DNA from: Thermaceae bacterium | GTDB taxonomy: Bacteria; Deinococcota; Deinococci; Deinococcales; Marinithermaceae | Reading direction: 5' to 3' | NCBI GenBank assembly: GCA_026985615.1 | Contig: JALSQD010000007.1 | Location: 1 to 5,411, forward strand | DNA length: 5,411 nucleotides | Part shown: positions 1-5,411 of the stretch, piece by piece | Position numbering within the stretch: position 1 is the first letter of the stretch | How the letters are laid out: each line of letters starts with the position of its first letter | The notes under the pieces: generated by a model | What the model was told of the DNA's origin: nothing | Database searches by the model: none | Seen by the model: only the letters and a program-made list of their open reading frames with translations | Made by a program: the position numbers and the translations under genes

Positions 1-1
1 C

Positions 2-151
2 GGCGATACGCCGCGCGAGGCCTTTTTAGAAGACGCCCTGCGCGCCCTCGGGGCCGAGCCCCTGGCCCCCGGCCTGGGTGCGGGCGACCGCCCCGGCGGC
101 AGCCACGTGCTCTGGGCCCCCGGCCCACTTTCGCCGCTCGCCATCTCCTAA
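2..151 (+). CDS. C-terminal fragment of an unrecognised protein (partial)
   Basis: An open frame enters from the left edge and ends at TAA (149-151), giving the last 49 residues of a protein that begins outside the window. Nearly every third codon position is G or C, as in the other genes here, which supports real coding. The tail starts GDTPREAFLEDALRALGAEP, probably a helix followed by a turn, and ends in a Gly/Pro-rich stretch (GAGDRPGG, then SHVLWAPGPLSPLAIS). I do not recognise the family from this much sequence. No terminator with a T-run follows the stop; the next bases are a GC-poorer intergenic stretch. The fragment could also be the remnant of a decayed gene, but the intact codon bias up to the stop argues against long decay. 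Confidence 0.6.
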   Translation, partial: GDTPREAFLEDALRALGAEPLAPGLGAGDRPGGSHVLWAPGPLSPLAIS

Positions 152-413
152 AGGCCTCCAAAAAGAATTTGTGAAAGGCAAAGACCGATACAACGAGGAA
201 CGAAGTCCTACTGTGAAGGTTTTACAAGGAATTACAGTTTTTGCTTTGCACGCCCGGTTCATACACAGCCGCCGTTCCATGACCGCCGTGACCTTGCACT
301 TAGAACGGGCACGCGGTGTCAGAAGATCGTTTGAACACCAAACGGCCCTCTCGCGTTCGCACAAGCAAGTAGGGGCGGGTTTCAAACCCGCCCCTGCGCG
401 CCTGCGAAACGCT
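152..413. other. Intergenic region, GC-poorer than its surroundings, no recognised gene
   Basis: These 262 bases separate the left partial gene from the converging aminotransferase. The part at about 160-370 is visibly richer in A and T than the flanking genes and shows no third-position GC bias in any frame. Open frames can be drawn across it on both strands, but their translations look random and I see no matching ribosome binding site. It contains a 6-bp hairpin (CGTTTG 328-333 with CAAACG 339-344, 5-base loop), an imperfect inverted repeat (GCCCGGTTC 252-260 against GAACGGGC 303-310, one bulge) and, at its right end, the palindrome at 371-395. I find no tRNA, riboswitch or convincing promoter. 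It may be transferred DNA, a decayed gene or an unrecognised small RNA. Confidence 0.5.
371..395. repeat. Perfect 25-base palindrome, GFKPAP-type dispersed repeat; possible terminator
   Basis: AGGGGCGGGTTT, a central C, and AAACCCGCCCCT form a perfect inverted repeat with 12-base arms around one base. Folded as RNA it would make a GC-rich stem of about 9-10 bp with a short T/A-rich loop. One frame reads VGAGFKPAP, a phrase I know from many spurious hypothetical proteins in databases, where it arises from widespread palindromes of this type. It lies 18 bases past the stop of the minus-strand aminotransferase, so it could end that transcript. The bases that follow on the minus strand (ACTTGCTTGTG) make only a poor T-tract. 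The palindrome is seen directly; the repeat-family membership is from memory and terminator function is inferred. Confidence 0.7.
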
Positions 414-1577
414 TCAGGCCCGGGCGGCGAAGGCCTTTTCCAACACCGCCGCGAGCCGGCGCACGCCCTCCTCCATCTGCCCTTCGGGCACGCTCACGAA
501 GGTGAGGCGCAGCGCGTTCGCAAGGCCGCCGGTCGCGGCGAAGACCGCGCCCGGCACGTAGGCGACGCCCTCTTCGATGGCGTACTCGAAGAGGGCCAGC
601 GTGTCCACCCCCTCGGGCAGCGTAAGCCAGACGAACATGCCGCCGTGCGGCGGAGCCCAGCGGACGCCTTCGGGCATGTAGGCATCGAGCAGCTTCAGCA
701 TGCGCTCGGCGCGCTGGCGGTAGAGCTCGCGCGTGCGCGCCTCCTGCCGCCCGATCACACCGGCTTCGGCAAGCTCGGCCAAGATGGCCTGGCCGTAGGC
801 CTGGCTGTGCAGGTCGGCCGCCTGCTTGGCCTGGGCGAGGGCGTGGATCACCTCCTCCGGCCCGATAACGTAGCCCATGCGCAAGCCAGGAGCGACGATC
901 TTGGAAAACGTGCCCAAGTAGAGCACGCCCTCGGGCCAGCGGCTTTGCAAGCTCGCGGGCGGCGCGGCGTCGAAGTAGAGGTGGCCGTAGGGGTCGTCCT
1001 CCACCACGAGCACGCCCCGCTCCCTGGCCCAGGCCACCACCGCCTCGCGGCGCTCCTCGGGCAGGAGGCTGCCGGTGGGGTTCTGGAAGTTGGGCAGAAC
1101 GTAGGCGAGCTTCACCGGCGCTTCGAGCAACGCCTCCGGCACCAGCCCCTCGGCGTCAGTGAGTACCTCGTGGTAGCGGGCGTCGTAAACGTTCCAGGCC
1201 TGCAAAGCGCCCATGTAGGTGGGGCGCTCCACCAGCACCGCGTCGCCCTCGTCGAGGAAGACGCGGCCGATCAGGTCGAGCCCCTGCTGCGAGCCGGAGG
1301 TGACGAGCACCTGCTCGGGCGAGACGCCGCGGCGGCGGGCGATGTACGCGCGCAACGGGGCGAGCCCCTCGGTGGGGCTGTACTGGAGCGCGGCGCTCCC
1401 CAGGCGCTCGAGCGCCTTCTGCGAGGCTTCGGCGATCTCGGGCACCGGAAAGGTCTCCGCCGCGGGTATGCCCCCCGCAAGCGAGATCACGCCCTCGCGC
1501 TGTCCCAGCTTGAGCAGCTGCCGGATGATCGGGTTTTCCATGCGGGCCGTTCGGCCGGCGTAGCGAAACACGGACAC
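414..1577 (-). CDS. PLP-dependent aminotransferase, LysN (2-aminoadipate aminotransferase)-like
   Basis: A 387-residue cytoplasmic fold-type I aminotransferase, close to the usual length of the LysN group. PLP-site motifs appear in order: GSQQGLDL (95-102, phosphate binding), PNFQNPTG (162-169, Asn166 by the PLP ring), EDDPY (193-197, Asp194 and Tyr197), GTFSK (222-226, Schiff-base Lys226) and Arg357 in ALRLTF for the substrate alpha-carboxylate. Thermus LysN converts 2-oxoadipate to 2-aminoadipate in lysine synthesis and uses Arg23 to bind the acidic side chain; Arg19 here, in IIRQLLKL, aligns with it. A role with 2-aminoadipate and glutamate is therefore likely, but a broad-specificity (aromatic or leucine) transaminase is possible, and no lysine genes are adjacent. 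The start is GTG at 1577, chosen because GGAGG (1584-1588) sits 6 bases upstream; it ends in TGA. Only 20 bases separate it from the endonuclease gene upstream, so the two are probably cotranscribed. Confidence 0.9.
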   Translation of the reverse strand: MSVFRYAGRTARMENPIIRQLLKLGQREGVISLAGGIPAAETFPVPEIAEASQKALERLGSAALQYSPTEGLAPLRAYIARRRGVSPEQVLVTSGSQQGLDLIGRVFLDEGDAVLVERPTYMGALQAWNVYDARYHEVLTDAEGLVPEALLEAPVKLAYVLPNFQNPTGSLLPEERREAVVAWARERGVLVVEDDPYGHLYFDAAPPASLQSRWPEGVLYLGTFSKIVAPGLRMGYVIGPEEVIHALAQAKQAADLHSQAYGQAILAELAEAGVIGRQEARTRELYRQRAERMLKLLDAYMPEGVRWAPPHGGMFVWLTLPEGVDTLALFEYAIEEGVAYVPGAVFAATGGLANALRLTFVSVPEGQMEEGVRRLAAVLEKAFAARA

Positions 1578-1597
1578 GGTTCCCCTCCCCCTTCAGC

Positions 1598-2356
1598 TTA
1601 AACGTCGAGCACGGCCACGACCGGGACGTGGTCCGAGGCGTAGGCGTCATAGTAGATGTAAGCGTCCTTCAGGTGGGGAAGCAGGTCTTCGGAGATGATG
1701 ATGTAATCGATACGCCAGCCGATGTTTTTGGCGCGGGCGTTGAAGCGGTAGGTCCACCAGGTGTAGGCGCCCGCCTCGTCGGGGTGCAGGTGACGGAAGG
1801 TGTCGATCCAGCCCTTCTTCAAAAAGGCGTCGATCCAGGCCCGCTCCTCGGGGGTGAAGCCAGCGCTCTTCTGGTTCTGCTTGGGCCGAGCGATGTCGAT
1901 CTCGCGGTGGGCGACGTTGAGGTCGCCCATGAGCACCACGCCCTTTCTGGCGCGCAGCCCCTCGAGGTAGTTCTCGATGGCCTGGTCGAAGGCGAGCTTG
2001 TACCCCAACCGCGGCAGGCCGCGCCCGGCGTTGGGGAAGTAGGCGTTGACCACGTAGTAGCACTCGTATTCGAGCGTGATGACCCGCCCTTCCTCGTCGA
2101 ACTCGTCGTGGCCGAACCCGTAGGTCACGTTAAGGGGCGGGACGCGGGCCAGCACCGCCACCCCTGCGTATCCCTTGCGGTCGCCCGCGTTCCAGTACCA
2201 GCGGTAGCCCTCGAAACCTTCGGGAAGCTCGGGGGGTTCTTCGGCGCGCGTTTCCTGCAAGCCCAGGACGTCGGCGTCGAGATCCCGAACCACGCCCCAG
2301 AACCCCTTCTTGAGGGCGGCGCGCAAGCCGTTGACGTTCCAGCTGGCCAGCTTCAT
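1598..2356 (-). CDS. xth: Exodeoxyribonuclease III / AP endonuclease (ExoIII-APE1 family)
   Basis: A 252-residue Mg-dependent endonuclease/exonuclease/phosphatase-fold enzyme, the same size class as Bacillus ExoA. It should cut DNA 5' to abasic sites and remove blocked 3' ends in base excision repair. All expected active-site elements are visible: Asn7 in SWNVNGLRA, Glu35 in LGLQETR, Tyr106 in NAYFPN, Asp145 and Asn147 in GDLNVAH, Asp217 in WRIDYI, and the terminal Asp242-His243 pair in SDHVPV. Nothing looks truncated. The ATG at 2356 gives the standard MKLASWNVNG beginning. There is no good Shine-Dalgarno sequence; instead TAGAAT (2363-2368) ends 6 bases before the ATG, fitting a leaderless mRNA. 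The gene ends in TAA and is followed after 20 bases by the aminotransferase, with which it probably shares a transcript although the functions are unrelated. It diverges from the flavoprotein operon. Confidence 0.95.
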   Translation of the reverse strand: MKLASWNVNGLRAALKKGFWGVVRDLDADVLGLQETRAEEPPELPEGFEGYRWYWNAGDRKGYAGVAVLARVPPLNVTYGFGHDEFDEEGRVITLEYECYYVVNAYFPNAGRGLPRLGYKLAFDQAIENYLEGLRARKGVVLMGDLNVAHREIDIARPKQNQKSAGFTPEERAWIDAFLKKGWIDTFRHLHPDEAGAYTWWTYRFNARAKNIGWRIDYIIISEDLLPHLKDAYIYYDAYASDHVPVVAVLDV

Positions 2357-2362
2357 ACCCCA

Positions 2363-2368
2363 ATTCTA
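2363..2368 (-). promoter_or_regulatory. Candidate -10 box of a leaderless promoter for the AP endonuclease gene
   Basis: Read on the minus strand, TAGAAT (5 of 6 matches to TATAAT) is followed by TGGGGT and then the ATG. Transcription starting 6-7 bases past the box would begin at or next to the start codon. Leaderless mRNAs of this layout are common in Deinococcota. I see no clear -35 box at 16-18 bases upstream, so this rests on the -10 box and the lack of a strong ribosome binding site. Confidence 0.45.
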
Positions 2369-2450
2369 CGGGGCTCCGTCACGCGCCCGAGGAAAGACAT
2401 ACGTACCTGCACCGTGTAGGAGTAGCTGCTTAGGATAGGATTGTTTAAAC

Positions 2451-2470
2451 GGCGCACTGCGCCCAGGAGG
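2451..2470 (+). promoter_or_regulatory. Small hairpin abutting the ribosome binding site of the SQR-like gene
   Basis: GGCGC (2451-2455) and GCGCC (2459-2463) can form a 5-bp stem with an ACT loop, ending one base before the AGGAGG ribosome binding site (2465-2470), which lies 5 bases before the ATG at 2476. Just upstream, TAGGA occurs three times (2417, 2431, 2436), the last two in tandem; either TAGGAT could act as a weak -10 box, but no -35 box stands at the right distance. The ribosome binding site is clear; any regulatory role for the hairpin is a guess. Confidence 0.4.
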
Positions 2471-2475
2471 ATGCT

Positions 2476-3636
2476 ATGGCAAAGAAAGTGGTCGTGGTAG
2501 GCGGTGGCAGCGGCGGTCTGGTCGCTGCCCGCATGGTACAAACGGAAGCCACGCGGCTCGGTGGCGACATCGACGTCACCCTGATCTCCGCCAGCGAAAA
2601 ACACTACATGCCCCCGCTCTGGTCCGAGGTGGCGCTGGGCACGGCCAGCCCCGAGGAAACCTGGGCGCCCATCAAGAACGCCGAGCGCGCGTACGGGTTC
2701 AAGGTGGTCGTGGACCCCGTCAAGGCCTTCGACCTGCCCGGCAAGAAGGTCGCCACCGAGGGCGGTCAGACCTTCGACTTCGACTACCTGGTGATCGCAC
2801 TGGGGACCGCCTACGGGTGGAGCGACTACAAGGGTCTCGACAAGTACGGTTATCACAACTACTCGGAAGAGGGCGCGCTCGAGCTCAAGAAGGCGCTTTC
2901 CACCTACAAGGGCAAGAAGGTGGTCTTCCTCGTGCCCGAGCTGCCCTTCCGCTGCGGGATCTACCCGCCGGAAATGGCCATGAACGTGCGCGCCTACCTC
3001 GAGAACCGCGGCGTGCACCCCGAGATCAGCGTGCTCTACCCCGCCAACGCCATTCACATGGCGCTGGGTGAGGGCCTCGACCGCTTCTTCAAGCGGCGCT
3101 TCAAGCGGCACAACATCCAGTACCACGCCGGCTTCGGCAAGCTGCTCGAGGTGACCGAGAACAAGATCATCACCGAGAACGGCGAGTTCGAGTACGACCT
3201 GCTCATCAAGTCGCCTCCCTCGCGCCTGCCCAAGGTGCTGGCCGACAACGGCCTCGCCCACCCGGGCGACCCGCGCTGGTCGGTGGTCACGGGCCCGCGC
3301 TTCCAACACCCCGACTACGACTACGTCTACCTGGTGGGCGAGCACGCCATGCCGCCGGTGGGCCTCCTGACCGCCGGCGTGCCTGTGCACAACGCCGCGG
3401 TGATCGCCGGGGCCAGCATCCTCAGCGACGCCCTGGGTGGGTACATGATCCCCTCCTACGGCGACACCCTCTGCATGGGCCACAGCTTCGAGTCGGGCTT
3501 CGCCGGGAACTGCGAGTACTGGTGGATCCCCGAGGAAGGCAAGTGGGGGCACGCCTGCTACACCGTCGCCACCGGCCCGATGGTCAGGTTGATGAAGGAC
3601 TCGTTCTACCGGGGCTGGCTCGACGCCCTGAGGTAA
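2476..3636 (+). CDS. Sulfide:quinone oxidoreductase-like FAD-dependent oxidoreductase
   Basis: A 386-residue flavoprotein of the two-dinucleotide-binding-domain superfamily, the length of SQR/flavocytochrome c proteins. Visible features in order are the N-terminal FAD motif VVGGGSGG (7-14), HYMPPLWSEVALG (43-55, as in SQRs), VIALGTAYG (107-115), Cys160 in FRCGIYPPE (the position of a redox cysteine in SQR and FCSD), YLVGEHAMPP (285-294, third FAD contact), Cys346 in NCEYWW (likely the partner cysteine) and an amphipathic C-terminus (about 367-386) that could sit on the membrane. There is no signal peptide, so it should act at the inner face of the membrane, passing electrons from sulfide or a related donor to quinone. 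The third conserved SQR cysteine, near residue 128, is absent, as in some SQR types, and the usual Gly-Asp of the FAD motif is Gly-Glu (288-289). The true donor is uncertain; an NADH:quinone-type enzyme is less likely given the cysteines. It has a strong AGGAGG site and DUF1641 follows after 10 bases. Confidence 0.8.
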   Translation: MAKKVVVVGGGSGGLVAARMVQTEATRLGGDIDVTLISASEKHYMPPLWSEVALGTASPEETWAPIKNAERAYGFKVVVDPVKAFDLPGKKVATEGGQTFDFDYLVIALGTAYGWSDYKGLDKYGYHNYSEEGALELKKALSTYKGKKVVFLVPELPFRCGIYPPEMAMNVRAYLENRGVHPEISVLYPANAIHMALGEGLDRFFKRRFKRHNIQYHAGFGKLLEVTENKIITENGEFEYDLLIKSPPSRLPKVLADNGLAHPGDPRWSVVTGPRFQHPDYDYVYLVGEHAMPPVGLLTAGVPVHNAAVIAGASILSDALGGYMIPSYGDTLCMGHSFESGFAGNCEYWWIPEEGKWGHACYTVATGPMVRLMKDSFYRGWLDALR

Positions 3637-3646
3637 GGAGGAAGCC

Positions 3647-4075
3647 ATGGCCGAGATTACGATCACCGAAGAAGACGCCAAGACCGTAGAGGAACTGATC
3701 CGGCTGGCGCGGCAACTCAAGGTGGGGGGCTACCTGGGCATCTTCACCGAGATGACGACCAACGGCGACCTGCTGCTCGAGCACATCGCCGGCGAGCGCG
3801 AGGTCATCCGCGGGGCTGCGCTGGCGGAGGCGGCGATGGACCCCATCAAGAACATGCCGCCCGACTACATCCCCAAAATCCGCCACAACATCGTGCACAT
3901 GATGGGCCCCCTCATCGAGGCCCTGGCCCAGACGAACCCCAAGGAAGCCCCCAAGGTCAGCATGTTCGGTGCGCTCAAGTACCTGAGCGACCCGGGCGTG
4001 CAGAAAGGCCTTGGCTTCCTGCTGGAGCTCGCCAAAAACCTGGGCAAGGCGATGGACGAGTACGAGCCCAAGTAG
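3647..4075 (+). CDS. DUF1641 family protein
   Basis: A 142-residue soluble, mostly helical protein without signal peptide or membrane segment. The C-terminal part (about 107-133: FGALKYLSDP followed by VQKGLGFLLELAKNLG) carries the typical DUF1641 pattern of a glycine, a D-P-x-V-Q turn and an amphipathic helix. The N-terminal half contains a possible helix-turn region (MTTNGDLLLEHIAGE, 36-50) and no cysteines, so it is unlikely to bind a metal or a redox cofactor through thiols. The family has no established biochemical function; from memory, members lie next to SQR-like flavoproteins or formate dehydrogenase genes. Here it follows the flavoprotein after 10 bases, with GGAGG (3637-3641) 5 bases before its ATG, and an intrinsic terminator follows. 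The two are almost certainly cotranscribed. I infer an accessory or scaffold role for the oxidoreductase, perhaps at the membrane face; this is not shown by the sequence. Confidence 0.85.
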   Translation: MAEITITEEDAKTVEELIRLARQLKVGGYLGIFTEMTTNGDLLLEHIAGEREVIRGAALAEAAMDPIKNMPPDYIPKIRHNIVHMMGPLIEALAQTNPKEAPKVSMFGALKYLSDPGVQKGLGFLLELAKNLGKAMDEYEPK

Positions 4076-4091
4076 GCCCGCTCGATACCGT

Positions 4092-4124
4092 GCCCCCGGA
4101 GCCCGCGGGCTCCGGGGGCTTTTT
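4092..4124 (+). terminator. Intrinsic terminator of the SQR-like/DUF1641 operon
   Basis: A perfect 28-base palindrome (GCCCCCGGAGCCCG with CGGGCTCCGGGGGC, 4092-4119) is followed at once by five T residues (4120-4124). It begins 16 bases after the DUF1641 stop. This is a classic rho-independent terminator for the plus-strand operon. Confidence 0.93.
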
Positions 4125-4137
4125 GGTACCCTGGACC

Positions 4138-5085
<948 letters not shown>

Positions 5086-5139
5086 TGCTCGACTCCGACT
5101 CGGGCCGCGCCCGCCAGCGCTGAGGGCAGGAACGACGAA

Positions 5140-5159
5140 GCCCCAGCCGCAGCTGGGGC
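5140..5159 (-). terminator. Hairpin downstream of tRNA-Trp, probable terminator
   Basis: GCCCCAGC (5140-5147) pairs perfectly with GCTGGGGC (5152-5159) across a 4-base loop. On the minus strand it starts 4 bases after the tRNA's CCA end and is followed by TTCGTCGTT, a broken T-tract, which suits a tRNA terminator. On the plus strand it would end transcripts from the broken lipoprotein gene, with an even poorer tail (GTTGT). Confidence 0.65.
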
Positions 5160-5163
5160 GTTG

Positions 5164-5239
5164 TGGCGGGCCGCGGAGGACTCGAACCCCCAACCCCCGG
5201 TTTTGGAGACCGGTGCTCTGCCAGTTGAGCTAGCGGCCC
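5164..5239 (-). tRNA. tRNA-Trp (anticodon CCA)
   Basis: The minus strand folds into a complete 76-base tRNA. The acceptor arms are GGGCCGC and GCGGCCC, with discriminator G and an encoded CCA (5164-5166). The D arm is GCTC/GAGC, the anticodon arm CCGGT/ACCGG with loop CTCCAAA, and the T arm GGGGG/CCTCC (one G-U pair) with loop TTCGAGT. The anticodon CCA (plus-strand bases 5204-5206) reads UGG, tryptophan. It has its own promoter just upstream and a hairpin just downstream, so it seems to be a single-gene unit. In many bacteria tRNA-Trp sits before secE-nusG; that is not the case here, since the broken lipoprotein gene lies downstream on the opposite strand. Confidence 0.97.
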
Positions 5240-5411
5240 CTACGCAACGGCGATTCTAGCACGTGACCCCGGACCCGGCAAGTTAGTGTAATCGGTCAAC
5301 ACATCTGAGACTCTTTGGGGGACCGACTCCTCTTGCATCATAGCCAGGAACTCCAGGGGCGACAGGCCGTTCAGGGCTCGGTGCGGCCTCCTTCGGTTGT
5401 AGTAGTCCAGG
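5240..5411 (-). CDS. Transposase C-terminus, DDE integrase-core type (IS3/IS481-like; partial)
   Basis: The minus strand encodes the end of a transposase running in from the right edge: LDYYNRRRPHRALNGLSPLE followed by FLAMM and SVPQRVSDVLTDYT. The YNRRRPH..L...P..F pattern is the hallmark of the region after the last catalytic Glu in the rve-type integrase core of the IS3 and IS481 families; the D, D and E residues themselves lie outside the window. In the inferred terminal repeat the frame meets no stop, so it continues into host DNA for some 15 codons (NLPGPGSRARIAVA) and stops at TAG (5240-5242), right next to the tRNA 5' end. Either the natural protein uses a stop supplied by the insertion site, or a small frame change has altered its end. 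Confidence 0.8.
   Translation of the reverse strand, partial: LDYYNRRRPHRALNGLSPLEFLAMMQEESVPQRVSDVLTDYTNLPGPGSRARIAVA
5253..5281 (-). promoter_or_regulatory. Promoter of tRNA-Trp
   Basis: On the minus strand TTGCCG (5276-5281, 4 of 6 matches to TTGACA) and TAGAAT (5253-5258, 5 of 6 to TATAAT) are separated by exactly 17 bases. The -10 box ends 13 bases before the mature tRNA, leaving room for a leader of about 6-7 bases. The -35 box touches the inferred end of the insertion sequence at about 5282. Confidence 0.7.
5282..5411. mobile_element. Terminal part of an insertion sequence (IS3/IS481-like)
   Basis: The transposase C-terminus overlaps a terminal AT-richer stretch, GTTAGTGTAATCGGTCAACA (5282-5301), which looks like the element's terminal inverted repeat. 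It lies at the 3' end of the transposase gene, as expected for an IS end. The boundary is estimated from this stretch, because the other end and the target duplication are outside the window. The element is inserted upstream of tRNA-Trp and its transposase reads towards that gene. Confidence 0.65.

Noticed and set aside
249..344. Structured RNA or riboswitch in the intergenic region
   Set aside because: The stems are short and imperfect, and no known riboswitch core motif is present.
26..385. Minus-strand open frame of 119 codons across the left intergenic region
   Set aside because: It overlaps the left partial gene, has no third-position GC bias, reads through the palindrome (KPAPTC at its start) and resembles no family I know.
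78..1601. 507-codon plus-strand open frame
   Set aside because: It is antisense to the clearly recognised aminotransferase, contains the palindrome artefact GAGFKPAP and has low-complexity His/Arg/Gly-rich content typical of shadow frames in GC-rich DNA.
2408..2441. Sigma-70 promoter for the SQR-like operon around the TAGGAT repeats
   Set aside because: The possible -10 boxes are only fair and no -35-like hexamer stands 16-18 bases upstream, so I do not list it as a promoter.
2353..3720. 455-codon minus-strand open frame
   Set aside because: It is antisense to the SQR-like gene, which has motifs, a start and a ribosome binding site; the frame is rich in V, H, G and L without motifs.
5164..5239. 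The adjacent tRNA-Trp as a suppressor of the stops in the lipoprotein gene
   Set aside because: Its anticodon is the ordinary CCA, which reads UGG; nothing unusual in the arms suggests UGA or UAG decoding. Adjacency is probably chance.

Overview
The window looks like a chromosomal piece of a GC-rich thermophile of the order Thermales (Deinococcota). The clues are a strong preference for G or C at third codon positions, an aminotransferase very like the LysN enzyme of Thermus, and an oxidoreductase/DUF1641 pair of a kind I associate with thermophiles. Oceanithermus, Marinithermus or Meiothermus seem possible, but the genus is a guess.

Left part. The window opens with the last 49 codons of an unrecognised plus-strand gene. 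About 260 bases without a clear gene follow. This stretch is visibly poorer in GC than its surroundings and ends in a perfect 25-base palindrome of a dispersed type (its translation contains GFKPAP). Two minus-strand genes come next, transcribed right to left: an ExoIII/APE1-type AP endonuclease and, 20 bases downstream of it, a LysN-like PLP-dependent aminotransferase. They probably form an operon. A TAGAAT box 6 bases before the endonuclease ATG suggests a leaderless transcript.

Middle part. Diverging to the right is a compact operon of a sulfide:quinone oxidoreductase-like flavoprotein and a DUF1641 protein 10 bases downstream. It closes with a textbook intrinsic terminator (28-base perfect palindrome plus T5). 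The pair probably works at the membrane in sulfide or related electron transfer to quinone; the role of DUF1641 is unknown.

Right part. Directly after that terminator is a broken lipoprotein gene. One continuous reading frame runs from a lipoprotein signal sequence to a well-conserved C-terminus, interrupted by two in-frame stops (TAG at 4153, TGA at 4348). A minus-strand tRNA-Trp(CCA) gene with encoded CCA, a promoter and a terminator hairpin comes next. The window ends in the terminal part of an insertion sequence whose DDE transposase points towards the tRNA. The inferred end of the element abuts the -35 box of the tRNA promoter, and the transposase frame runs on into host DNA to a stop next to the tRNA.

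No CRISPR array, phage module or clearly new multi-gene system is visible. The most interesting points are the doubly interrupted lipoprotein gene, the SQR-like/DUF1641 pair, and the IS-tRNA junction.
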